Assembly: GCA_022478985.1 (NCBI GenBank)
Contig: JAKSZP010017397.1
Location: 1-64,000 of the forward strand
Reading direction: 5' to 3'
Source: Massospora cicadina
Lineage: Eukaryota; Entomophthoromycota; Entomophthoromycetes; Entomophthorales; Entomophthoraceae
Length of the DNA: 64,000 bases
Each line of letters starts with the position of its first letter. Positions within the stretch are counted from its first letter, which is position 1. The notes below the pieces were generated by a model. It searched no databases. It was not told where the DNA came from and worked only from the letters and a program-made list of their open reading frames with translations. A program made the position numbers and the translations under genes. Positions 10,037-21,249 of this stretch are shown here, piece by piece.

Positions 10037-11640
10037 GTGGTGCAAAAATCCCCCAGAGTTATATTGTTGGAGTTAAGGTAAGAAAGGCACCAGCAAGCAT
10101 CTCCAATGTCTAAAAATCTAACAAGTGAAGCTCCCTACAGGGAAGCCTGTATACACAAAATTTATGTATAAAAATGACAATTGTGCTGGACCCAAGGCTA
10201 GCTGCTTTAGAGTAACAACTAGCCAGTGCTTTGTCTTGCCTCAAAAGGCTTGAGTAGCACTCTTCCCAAGACCCTTATGGTGCCTCACCTATTATTCACA
10301 AACATCCGCTCATAGACAAGTTCACACTGGTGAGGGCAGTATTGCCTACTTCTTGTTCGTTTATGAACCAGTGATGGAAGGAGCAACTGACCATCAAAAA
10401 ACCATGTATATCCTTCCCTGCTTGAGTTGTATGGCTCAGGAGATAATGATTCCTCATATGACCAACCTTAGCATCTGGGCAGAGGTTAAACAAACGCTTA
10501 TTGATGACTTTGGCTCCCCACAAAGTTTACACGGCAAAAACAGGCCTTTATGTGCCTTAGCCTGCAATAATGAGAATCAAGCACAGCTTTTGTTAAGTGC
10601 TTTTATAGTATATCTTACCTCTTTTTCTTGCCAAAATGCTCCCACTTGATGATGCCATTGCTGCTGTTTGTCTGTAATGGCGCCTCATCTCTCTTTGGCG
10701 ATGCATATTTCTTCTGTCAAGCATTTCTTAAAAAATATATGAGATATCAAGGAGGCTTCACTAGCAGTAGTTGACTTCTATAGACATAATAAAATGCAAG
10801 GAGCTCTGATACAAGAGTCTCCTATAACCTCTACAGCCTCTTCTATGGCTGTTTCCCCTTTAAAATCTGTTCCCACGAAGCTGCCACCATGAGATGCGCC
10901 TCCCCCATGTGAGGATATTCAGAGAGTACTAGCAGTGACAGGTCCGCGCTCCCCTTCATCTTCTATTTCCAAAGCTCAGCTGGCAAAGTTAGCTATATTT
11001 TGCCTTGCTCCCCTCCTTCTTCAGAGCAGCCTTCCAAAGTGTCTGAGGTGTTACATACCTCTAATGCGCTACCTCTATCCCATTGGCATCTCCACCAGTT
11101 GTACCTCATCCAAAACCTATGGCCATGGGGCAACCCCAAACCTGTCCCTTCTAAGGCCCAAGTCAAAGCTATTACAATTCCAACACTTCCTCTAAAAGTT
11201 AATATGGTGAAGGAACAACCCCAGACCTATTTTGCCATAAGAGAAGCCCTGAACCTACCACAAACCCTATGAACTTTCTGATGTGCATTATTAATCCCTC
11301 TGATGATGAATCTAAAAGGTGTTGTGAGGATGCCGGTCACTATGCTCTAGGAGCCCCAGGTGAAGTGGAGGTACCTGAAAGGTTGATCTGGAAAGAGTGG
11401 ATATGGATATGTTACCCTTCCAGACATATCTTTTTCAAGTGTTGAGAGGCCTGAAGGTTATTGATACCTCCAGTGACGCTGACCAGCTCATTGACACAAT
11501 AATCTGATCCACTCAAACTGTCTATACACTGCAGTCTATCAGGGATAAATTCCCGGAAACTGCCAAACGCCTTGCTTCTAATCTCCAGCTGAAGGAGGCC
11601 CTCGCTCTTTCCCCCAGCTTGGGTGGAACCTTAACAAAAG
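10037..11640 (+). pseudogene. Family-E gag remnant
   Basis: Decayed gag of a Ty3/Gypsy element. The clearest piece, 10353-10649, has the capsid-like order of an aromatic start, ILPCLSCMAQE and WAEVKQTLIDDFGSP. The last part resembles the A-family capsid at 15357-15701 (AIMKEFGSP). Downstream frames are short and Pro/Ser-rich. Many stops and frameshifts are present. No clear zinc knuckle was found. Confidence 0.6.
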
Positions 11641-13601
11641 TGGAGTTTTTTGTCAACGGAGTATGAGTTGTTGCTATCATTGACATGAGATCCCCTGTGA
11701 ACGTTGTACATCAAAGCTTATAAAGAATTAAGCTGGCCCCTGACCTTGACTATACTCAGAAGTTTGGCACTGCTGGTCTGACCAACATCCGCACTATTGA
11801 GGCCTACTAATCTTTACCCATCTGATTTGGGAAACTCCTCCTCTCAGCCGCCATGATAGAATTAGCCAACAATATCTATGACATGCTCATTGGTACTCAG
11901 TTTATACTTGAGTATGATGAGGTTATCAATCTGTAGAAGGGCTATCTCTCCCTTCTTAACTATGAGGCTCCCTTAATTTTGGACCACAATGAGATTAATA
12001 AAAAAGAATATAATTGTATGGTTGAGTATCCATTCTCCGCCTTATCCTTATGCTATAAGATGGTGGGGTGGAATATCTAGATGCTGCCTGAATCAGTGGA
12101 CGCTCTTGAATGAATTCCATTTTACGCATATAAAGAGGTGTTGATTAAAGAGGTGAAAAAAGGGTGATTGACACTAAGCTTACCTCGCAAATACCCCACA
12201 ACTGCCTGCTGCACATAACTAGCATTGATAGAATCAGTCACTTAGAACCTCAAGTATTACCAGGCATCCTAGACACAGCCTACCAATGCCCTATCAGTAT
12301 TCTACTGGAAATATTACCAGTAAGGACATGGCTGTAAAGGAACACCAGGAGATTGGGAAAGGTCTGTTGATACCTGTTAAAAAATTAACCAGGTCCACTG
12401 CATCAAGTCTATGTCAGATATGGGCCTACCTGCTGACAAATCATATGTACATTGCCTGACGTTCACATACCAATGATATAACCCCTGCAGAGATTAATAA
12501 AGTTAATTGTTTATTGGAGTCCTACAGCGACATATTCTCTAAAACTGAGACTGGCTATGGTCATATGAAGGGTTGGAGTCATGCCATCGATGTTGGGGAT
12601 GCTATTCCCAACTAATCCAAACCTTATCATAAATCAAAGGTCGATGAGTAACAGATGAGGATGGAGCTCAAACAGCTGCTGGACGCTGGGCTCCTGGTAC
12701 CTTCACAAAGCCCCTGGCCGTCGCCTCTCTTTTTCTATAAAAAAGAAAAATGGCAGTTATTGGGTTGTGATGGACTACCACTGGCTAAACAACCTCACAA
12801 AGAAGGATAGCTACCCATCCCTCACATTGATGACATTCTAGCACAGCTCTCTGAATCTAAATTTTTATTATATATGGAATTAGCCAGCGACCATTAACAG
12901 ATGGACTTCTCTTCTTAAAATCAGGAAAAATGCGCTCTTATTTGCAGTGAAAGCCTATTCTAGCCCACCCAATTACCTCAGGGTTGTGCAACGCTTCTGC
13001 AATTTTCCAGTGAGCCATGGATCACATCTTGCAGGACCTCAAGTTAAGTTGCATCATTGTCTATCTTGATGACATTATGGTGTTTTCTAAGACCTTTAGT
13101 GACCATCTTGCTCATCTGAAAGAAGTCCTCCAACCCTTACGTCAGTCCAACCTTAAATTAAAGCCTTCAAAGTGCACTTTTTTCCAGTAAAAGTTAGATT
13201 TTCTTAAATACGCCATCTCACAGGATGGGATTCAACCCCTCCAAGACAAGGATGAGCTATATACAAAATGCTTGCCCCCAAAACCTGCACAATATCCTGT
13301 TATTCTTGGTATGATGGGTATCACCACCACTTTATCCCCAAGTTCGCCCAGTTGAGTGAGCCTCTTATATGGCTATTGGCGAAGAACGTCCCTTTCCATT
13401 GAGGAGATGAACAAAAGGTCACATTCAAGATGCTAAATAAATTGTTACAAAGCGCTCTATCCTGCAACATCCTGATTACAATAAACCCTTCCTTTTGTTT
13501 ACTGATGCTTCTGAATATGCTGTTGGGTAAATTCTGTCGCAATTAGATAATAATAGCGTGAAACATCCTATCTCCTATTTCAGCAAGACATTATATATAA
13601 G
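11641..13601 (+). pseudogene. Family-E pol remnant (protease, RT, start of RNase H)
   Basis: The protease-like core reads VVAIIDMRSPVNVV near 11670-11710, with DMRS in place of D-[ST]-G-A. Reverse transcriptase spans about 12640-13230. The active-site motif YLDD is intact at 13062-13073, followed by IMVFSKTFSDHLAHL and KPSKCTFF. RNase H begins near 13480 and stops at HPISYFSKTL, where the A-family LTR at 13602 cuts in. The rest of this RNase H is not found on the right side of that A-family element, which matters for the inversion model. Stops and frameshifts throughout. Confidence 0.75.
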
Positions 13602-14733
13602 TGGTAGGATTTTTGCCCAGATTACCAGCCTGCTAGATTACCCAGTATCGCTAGGGGAAAATCCCCTAAGGCGAAGTGAATTGAAAACTGGTTGGCCCAA
13701 GCTTTGGAGGAACTACGTTTGGGGGATTTGGAGATATTCACCTGGTTGTATCCATTGGGGATCAATCCAGATGAACACTTAAGATCTCATTGGGCGGAGT
13801 TGTCAACAAAATAGGGGCATATGATAGTGATTAACTATCAGGTGTGCTGATTGGGATTGGTCAGGTTTCATCACTAACTGATTGGGAATGAATAGCAAGT
13901 TACAAGGAGAGTGATGCCGCCTGCAACTAGCAAATTGATCATTTGGTGAAGTGACCTGCCATAATGGGTAATAAATCTATTACCTAAGCAGGTCGCTAGC
14001 CAATTATGGTTGGTTTGCTTGGATCGAGAGGAAAACGTTAGGGACACGTTTTCTAACTCTTTCCATTTGAGGTTTCAAGGATGTCCAATGACAGAATCCT
14101 AGCCGGGATGGGAAGACCATTGCTGCTGAGACAAGGATGGGTGATTCAAAGGCAACGGCTGCCATTTCATTAGAGAGGTATCAACTGAGGGTTATACAGC
14201 CAAATCCCTTACTATATAATTCCCTAGGATTTACTATAGTAAAACCATTATCTATGAAAGCATTATAATCTACAGTTATATTATCAATTCAATGTATAGT
14301 TAGACTATCAGCTTCTATTGTGTCATTATATATCAAGGATACTATTGCAGAAGGAAATAATTGGAAGACTCTCAGAGAGAAGAGTAAAGATCTGAGCGGG
14401 GATCTAGAGATGAAGGAACCACAATCAGGGATAGCTGCCAACTGTGTTTTGGGCCAAGAGAGACTGTCACCGGGGTATCTTAACAAAGATCAGGTGGACA
14501 AGAATATAGGGAATGAATCCCTACAAGTACAACTTACGGAGTATTTAATCAGAAATACTGGCCAAGCGTTGGGCTGAATAATAGTTCAATCTCAACTATG
14601 GATAATAATCTCCATACTATTATCGATTAATACATTCTATACAACATGATAAAGTGCACGAGGAAATCAAGCCTGTGCAGTAAAAAGGTTATTGAGTTGA
14701 CAGCTGATAATCAACCTAGAAGAAATTTATCCA
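13602..14733 (+). repeat. 5' LTR of family-A hybrid element
   Basis: A 1132-bp LTR that begins TGGTAGGATTTTTGCCC and ends TTTATCCA, then AGT and the PBS. It is related to 83-1230 and 23031-24178 but clearly more diverged from both than they are from each other. For example, the 61-codon frame open in those two is broken here. Confidence 0.88.
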
Positions 14734-14736
14734 AGT

Positions 14737-14754
14737 TGGTGCTCACTACAGGGG
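14737..14754 (+). promoter_or_regulatory. Primer binding site of the A-family element
   Basis: TGGTGCTCACTACAGGGG starts three bases after the LTR end. The TGG start fits the CCA end of a tRNA. The same motif follows several other LTRs in the window. Confidence 0.7.
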
Positions 14755-14778
14755 TAGTTGAGTAAAGAATTTATTGTA

Positions 14779-15990
14779 ATGTCATATAAAGAAGAACTAC
14801 ACAAGCTGTGGACTGAGATTGCCACTGTGAATCAGAATGCCTTAAACTCAGCAGACCATTGGGAGTTCTCAGCCTTGGAAGAATGAGTCACCAAGGTGGA
14901 GGAAGGAGTAGAGAATGTAGCCAACTTTGGGAACAAGTTACTCAGAAAAGTAAACTTGTTGAAGAAGAAAGAAGGGGACCTTGTTTGAGAGGTCCTATAC
15001 TTAAAAATGGAGCGAGAAGCAGATTGTGTTTGTTTAAGAAAGTTTGGTGTGGATATTGAGAAATTGATCAAAGAAGTGGAGGAACTGAAAGCTCACATAT
15101 GTTCTTGTGAGCCCAATATGGCCAGCGATGCTGAAGAGAAAAGTTCTCACATGATACTTGGGAACTTGAATACCCCAAAAAATATGCTGCCCGCCTTTAA
15201 TGCCATTTTGTAGATGATGCCCAAAGTCACTCTGCAAGTTAGCTGAGTAGCTGAACCAAGAGAATCGGCCCAAAATGACTTGGAGGAATTTAGGGCAACG
15301 CCAATTTGCCAAAATTCCTTCGGGATAATGCCCCATCATTTTTCTGACTGTTCAAAATGACTTCAAATGGCTATGGATATTGTCAAAAGGCGTTGACGGT
15401 CATGAACTGCCTGGACACTGACTGTCAAAACCTAGTGTTACCCCAACTGGAGGGGGACAGCTGGTTGTATGCCAAGGCCAAGGCAGCCATCATGAAGGAG
15501 TTTGGGAGTCCAACACACATGTCAAAACGCAAGCAAGAATTTATGGGAATTCAGTTCCATAAAGACGAGTCTCTTGCTAGCTTCGCGGATCAATTTTACC
15601 AGGAGTCACAGATTCTGGCCAGAGAGAAAGTATTGGATGACTTTAAAGCTAGAATCGCTTTGCAAGTGGCCCTTTGGCCCTATCACAATTTGCATCAATG
15701 ATGTCTTCCGTGTTCACAATGGAGATAACTACCTTGCAAATGGTAGACAACCTGAAGATTTTGAGAGCGACGTTTGTTTCCCCAAATAGAAGCTTTAAGT
15801 CAAATTTGGTAGAAAATTTGAATCCCATGAAGGGAAATGAAGGAGCAAAGGAGGCTACCAATTAAACTATGCCAGGAAATAAGCCCAAAGAATTCAGACG
15901 GTTAAACAAGAAGGAAAAGGTCTGCTACCAATGTGGCAGGAAAGGACATTTCGCCAATAACTGTAAAAATCTGAAGGATCGGATTAAAGT
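14779..15990 (+). pseudogene. Family-A gag (capsid and zinc knuckle), decayed
   Basis: Gag of a Ty3/Gypsy element, starting at the ATG at 14779, 46 bases after the LTR. The N-terminal part is rich in Glu, Lys and Leu and is probably coiled coil. The capsid region at 15357-15701 contains AKAAIMKEFGSP and ASFADQFYQE. A zinc knuckle CX2CX4HX4C (CYQCGRKGHFANNC) is intact at 15923-15964. Several in-frame stops and at least one frameshift interrupt it. Confidence 0.82.
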
Positions 15991-16149
15991 GATCCAGGCC
16001 AAAGAGTCAGCAGCTGCCAAGGTTTTGGGAAAAGGGCCCGCTACCTAGGCAAGGAACAGTCTAGTGCGGTGGAGAAACCTGTTCCTCCTGATATCATGAG
16101 TGAAGAAATAGATATTAGCGATCTATCTATAGATGACAAGCAGGATCAG

Positions 16150-16860
16150 CTATAACATGTAGTCAATATGGATGTAAATGTCGTGACCAGAGCTGGGGCG
16201 AAGAGAATTGACCCCAAGATAATTCAGGAAGTTGCCCAGCCATATGCCTGACAACTGGTGGACAAGATTCAAATCACCAAGAATCCTGAAGAATTATCTG
16301 ATGTCCATTTATATGAGGCTAATTTGTTGATCCCCTCATCATGATAAAGGAATCATTTCCTGATTTATCAGCACAAATTATTCACACCCTAGATTTGGAT
16401 AATAACGCCGCTATTCACTCAGTAAACACTATATTACAATACTCTTAGTACATATATAGATATACAAGTGAATCGAGTGAGGGTGAGGGCGATTGTTGAC
16501 AGCAGAGCACCTATCAATATTGTCTCAACCAAGCTGGTAAAGAGGATGAATATCTCGCCAGACTTGGAGCATAAGAAGGAATATGGGACAGCTGGGCTGA
16601 ACACCACCATCTCCTGTGGAGCATATAGCGCATTGCCACTATGATTTGGGTTGTTGGTGGTATCTGCACCAGCAATAGTTTTGGCAAATCAAAACTAAGA
16701 TATTCTGATTGGAACAGAGTTTCTACAAAAATACAGAGTTAAATGTAACTTTGAGGATAATATGTTGACCATATTGGGTCAGACGTTATCATTGGTATAT
16801 CAGAAGGATGGTGAAGCTCCGCTGAATCAGAGAAACAACTTCATTAATCTAATATACAAT
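16150..16860 (+). pseudogene. Family-A protease remnant
   Basis: A retropepsin-like stretch near 16490-16760. The active-site segment reads AIVDSRAPINIV, with DSRA where D-[ST]-G-A is expected. It is followed by a GAYSALPL-type block and an ILIGTEFL-type block, both also found in element J (61043-61290). The missing Gly and in-frame stops indicate a dead enzyme. Confidence 0.7.
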
Positions 16861-17339
16861 GATGGCATTGTCCCAATTCAATACAAATTAGTTGGTAGAA
16901 AGTGATGTGAAATGCCGGTAGAAATCCTAGAGAACCCAGGGAATTACATTAAGGATCAAGAATGAGAGGACCATAACGCCACGATTGCAGATGATAGTCA
17001 ACACGGGGTTGACATTGGAGATTCCTGAGCTGTTGTATGGAGAGGTTGGAAGCCCCTGGAAGAAGTCCAGAGTGGAGCCATGGGTGGCTTCTGGGATTAA
17101 TAATGCTGGGCCATTGAGAAATTCAAGTTCTCCTGGCGAATTTAAGTGAAAAACAGATGAAGATCAAGAGGAATAAGATCATCATGTTTGTTCATCTGAT
17201 CCTGATGGCCAAATTGAGAAGATTCCACAATTTTGGATCTCTTGATGAAATGGGATTACCAGCCAGGGTAACTGAAAGCATCAACCTATTGGTTGATTGA
17301 GAGCAGCTCACTGATCTGTCAGAAGGCCAGCAAGAGGAG

Positions 17340-18760
17340 GTGCTTGAACTATTCAAAAAGTATTGGGAAGTGTTCGCTCAGGATGACCATGATTTGGGAT
17401 GTGCATGAGATGTGATCCACAAGGTTGACACTGGGGAAAATTTGCTGATAAGAATGAGACTGATCCGATGATTGAAAGCTGCTGAAGCGGTAGTGGAGGA
17501 TGAAATCAGCAAAAAAGTGAAACATGGGCTTCTAGTTCTGTCATCAAATCCCTGGGCTAGTCTGATTCTGATCATGAAGAAGAAGGATTTGTTCAACTGG
17601 GTGGTTATTGACTACCAAAGGCTGAATAAAATTACAAATAAGTATTCATATCCCCTACCAAGGATTGACAATGCGCTAGATTGTTTAGGAGAAGCGAAGT
17701 ATTTCTCCGCAATGGATATGATCTCAGGATATTGGCAGATTGACTTGCCAAAGGAATACCAGGAAAAATGCGCGATTATTACCGCGCAGGAGCTATATCA
17801 ACTGATGAGGATGTCCCAGGGTCTATGCAATGCGCCTGCAACATTTCAGAGGGCCATGGATGCGATATTAAGTGAATTGAAGTTGTCATATCTTGGTATA
17901 TCTGGATGATATAAACGTGTTCAGTAATACGTTTACTGATCACTACACCACTTTGAAGAAGTATTCAAGCGACTGTCTGTGGCTAACCTGAAGATTATGC
18001 CAAGGAAGTGCCACTTCTTTAAGAAAGAGTTGGAATACCTGGGATTTGTAATCAAATCCAGTGGATTGCAGCTGCAAACCCAGAAGATAGCAGCTATAGA
18101 GTGTATGGCTGTACCAAAGAGTGTCTGAGACATCCAAGTGTTCCTTGGTATGGTCAGATACTACAGAAGATTTATTTGGGACTTCACCCAAATATCCAAG
18201 CCATTATTCCATTTATTAAAGGATCCAAAAAAGGATTTGTATGGAATGAAGAGGCCCAGGACTCCTTTGATGTGTTACGCAAGTATTTAATAGATTCGCC
18301 AATTCTGATATATCTGAATTTTAATCAGGAGTTTATTATTCAACCTGATGCTTCATTTATAACAATCAGCGCCATACTGAGCCAGGTAGACAATCTTGGG
18401 GACAAGCATCTGGCGTCATATGTGAGCTGAACACTCTCAGCCGCTGAGAGGAACTACACCATGACTGAGCATAAATGCCTTGTGGTCATTTACACATGCA
18501 AGCAGCTTTGGGTGTACATCCACGGAATGCACTTTAAGGTGGTGACGGACCACTCTTCGCTGCATTGGCTGCACAATTTATGAGAGCCAGAAGGATGACT
18601 GGCCCATTGGGCACTTAAGCTCAAGGCTTATGATTGTGAGGTTGTCTATCGAGCAGGGTCTTCTCACCAGAATGCAGATGGCTTATTGCGGTTACCAATG
18701 GTCCAGTTGGTATATCTGCAGGAGGATGAGTTATTCTAGAGAATGGTCGAAGGAAAAATT
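17340..18760 (+). pseudogene. Family-A reverse transcriptase and RNase H, decayed
   Basis: RT runs about 17400-18130. A long open piece at 17472-17909 includes VVIDYQRLNKIT, FSAMDMISGYWQI and GLCNAPATFQRAMDAIL. The YLDD active site is intact at 17899-17910 but in a shifted frame. RNase H-like sequence runs about 18300-18690, with a TMTEHKCLVV block and DHSSLHWLHN. There a Trp codon (18581-18583) and an Arg codon (18596-18598) have both become TGA compared with element J. Confidence 0.85.
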
Positions 18761-18879
18761 AGGGATGATCCACAAGAAATCCAAGGTGTGCTTCAGAAAG
18801 CGATGGAAAACACTGAGACCATGGATGGACAAGTATTCAAGATGATCAATAGGAAGCAGTTATTGTTCCTGAAACTGTC

Positions 18880-19646
18880 AGAAAGAGCAGCTATAATGCA
18901 AGCCGCTCACAAGGTTTGGGCATGGAGGCCTGAGGAAAACAACTGATCATATTCACCAGTATTATTACTGGGAATCTATCAACTACGATGTTGCAGATTA
19001 TCTAGCTTATTGCGTGGAGTGTCAGCTGCACAAACCACATAAGAATACAACTGGATACTAACTGGTCCTCCCTGGATTTGCCTGGCACACAGTGTCCATC
19101 GACGTGATGGGACTGCTGATGATGAGCACAGGGGGATTTAAGTACATTATAGCTGCTATCGACCATCTGATGAGATGGGTCAAGATAAAGGACCTAATGA
19201 GAGTAGATGCTACCAGTACTGCGAGCTTCATCCTGGATCAAGTGGTATACTGGCATGGATGTCCGCAGGTCCTTCTTAGCGACAATGGGACCAACTTCAC
19301 ATCTCATGTGATCCTGAGATTAAATGAGATAATGGGGATCTGAGGAGTCATGTCAGTACCTTACTGGCTGGAGACAAATGGACTGGTAGAACGGGTGAAT
19401 GGAACACTGGACATGACGCTGGGGAAGCTAGTTGCAGGGAGAACTACCACGTGGGGAATGTAACTGAGTTCAGTGACGTTCGCCTACAATATTAGTCATC
19501 ATACGGTGACTGGAAATACGCCATTTGAGTTGTTATATGGAAGAAAGGCCGCGTTGCCACTGATTTTATATTTGGTGGTGGAATCTATGTTGGGGATGAG
19601 TACTGAGTAATACTTGAACCAACTGTCGAGTATCCTGATTGATATG
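18880..19646 (+). pseudogene. Family-A integrase, first part
   Basis: The zinc-binding region is degenerate near 18900-19040 (CVECQLH). The catalytic core is well kept: Asp at 19101-19103 (SIDVMG), Asp at 19281-19283 (LSDNGTNFTS) and Glu at 19389-19391 (NGLVERVNG), with a FELLYGRKAALP block after it. The frame is interrupted at 19646 by solo LTR G and resumes at 20687. Confidence 0.85.
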
Positions 19647-19763
19647 TGTAAAAACTTTGGGTTTTCACTGGTGCACAGGTTTACTTAACTACTGATTCTG
19701 GAAATAAACACAAATTTTCTAATTGTATGAAGACAATTAGCTTAGTTGAGCTTGGATAAATGG

Positions 19764-20014
19764 TTAGATTCAGCCTTACTCTGGCAGATAATAATATAAG
19801 TGACTTTGGCCTCACTCTGGCAATATAAGAATTCAAGTGACTTTGGCCTCACTCTGGAAAGATATAATAAGTTAAGTGACTTTGGCCTCATTCTGGCAAG
19901 ATATAATAAGTTAAGTGACTTCAGCCTCACTCTGGCAAGATATAATAAGTTAAGTGACTTCAGCCTCACTCTGGCAATATATAAGGATTCAAGTGACTTT
20001 GGCCTCACTCTGGC
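19764..20014. repeat. 39-bp minisatellite inside LTR G
   Basis: One degenerate leading unit, then about five and a half units (19800-20014) of 37-39 bp. Each begins GTGACTT, followed by a CCTCACTCTGGCAA block and an ATAATAAGTTAA-type end. The long open frames seen here on both strands come from the repeat and are not genes. Confidence 0.9.
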
Positions 20015-20184
20015 GTTGACTTTTAGACAGGAAGTACTTCTTCACAACTTCACTTTGAAGTAAACCATCAACAATTGAAAACAATAAAGTATTCACAGTA
20101 CTAAGGTGTTTATTAGTAAATTGAGGGAATATTTATAGGGTAAAATGGTGAAGGACATGTGTTAGGGGTATTTGTGGTAACCAC

Positions 20185-20305
20185 AATATTCTTGGCATGC
20201 CTAGCTGATGAAAAGGGGTATTCATGATGGTCTTGGCATGCCTAGCCGACAGAAAAGAGATATTCACGATGATCTCAGCACACCTAGCTGATAAAAAAAG
20301 ATACT
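20185..20305. repeat. About 50-bp tandem repeat inside LTR G
   Basis: Three imperfect units built around CTTGGCATGCCTAGC, then GATGAAAAGG or a variant, then TATTCATGATG. They decay toward the right. Confidence 0.7.
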
Positions 20306-20686
20306 GGTTCAACTTTGGAAAAAATCCAGCTGATCTATGAGGAATAGCATATTTAAATCGCCATTTGTATCAGCCCACATGTCAGCTACTGAACCCGATG
20401 ATTTCCCATGAGTAATTGCTCATTTCAAGACAATTTACTTATATCCACATTGTCAGCAACAATCCCTGATGAGATAGGAATTATAATTCTCATTGGATTT
20501 ATCTAAGGTGAATTACAATTAAACCATTTAATCATTGATTATCGCTGAAGAGATAACTTAATTTATCATCATCTCAAAGCTTAATCAATAAGATAAATTA
20601 AATAAATGAACCAATTATTTTAAATTAATTGAATCTTAAATAATTTACAAGCTGGATAATGTGGTCATATAAATTCCCACAATATG

Positions 20687-21000
20687 CAATTGCAAGCATT
20701 TGATACAACCTTGAAGAAAAGGATACAAGCGAAATTGACAGATGATAAGAACTGACCAGCCTTAGAAAAATATCAAATAGGGGAAAGAGTTGCCTATTGT
20801 GATACACATGATTTAGATGAAGAAACAAATTAGATGTGTTGTTGTCAGGTCCATTAGAAGTGATCACCAAGATGGCGACTGATGCTTACTCCATTAAGAA
20901 TCTCTTGGATGGAAGAGTTATGAATTGAGTCCATACTAAGTATATGAAGCAATGGATCGATGAAAAAAATAAAAAAGTTCCCAAAGGATGATGAACCATT
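20687..21000 (+). pseudogene. Family-A integrase C-terminal tail
   Basis: Continues the integrase frame after solo LTR G: QLQAFDTTLKKR, YQIGERVAY and a YSIKNLLDGR-type tail near 20880-20930. Several stops are present. Confidence 0.7.
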
Positions 21001-21034
21001 AAGTTGGTCATGTCCTTATGATTAGGTCAAGTCC

Positions 21035-21160
21035 AAAAAAAGGACCTCTGAACCAATCTAGATGGTTGATTCCAAAAAAAGGACCTCTGAACCATAGAAA
21101 ACTGGCAGGTTTAAGTACCCAGGACCCAGTTTGGGGAAAAAGATGGACCTCTGAACCAAA
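21035..21160. repeat. Short direct repeats (GGACCTCTGAACC, three copies)
   Basis: Three copies near 21041, 21080 and 21146, the first two preceded by an A run. A similar GGACCTCTGAACC lies at 44407-44419, and a one-base variant near 55954. Confidence 0.65.
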
Positions 21161-21249
21161 ACAAGGTCAAGTCCCATAGGAAAAAAGAAGAACAAAAATA
21201 AAAAATTTATAAAAGATATTGGAAAAAATTATAAACTGCACAGAGAAAA

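Larger units (their letters stand above)
19642..20686 (+). repeat. Solo LTR (family G) with ATATG duplication
   Basis: A TG...CA unit of 1035 bp (19647-20681; begins TGTAAAAAC, ends TTCCCACA) flanked by ATATG at 19642-19646 and 20682-20686. It lies inside integrase. Deleting the LTR and one ATATG restores the reading frame, with the codons for ILIDM joined to QLQAFDTTLKKR. The strand is arbitrary, since no internal region remains. Confidence 0.88.

Noticed and set aside
19764..20014. CRISPR array
   Set aside because: Units are nearly identical end to end with no unique spacers, and the setting is a eukaryotic retrotransposon.
19742..20063. Long open frames on both strands with LARVRLKSL-type repeats
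   Set aside because: They are produced by a 39-bp (13-codon) minisatellite that stays open in several frames. The array lies in a solo LTR.
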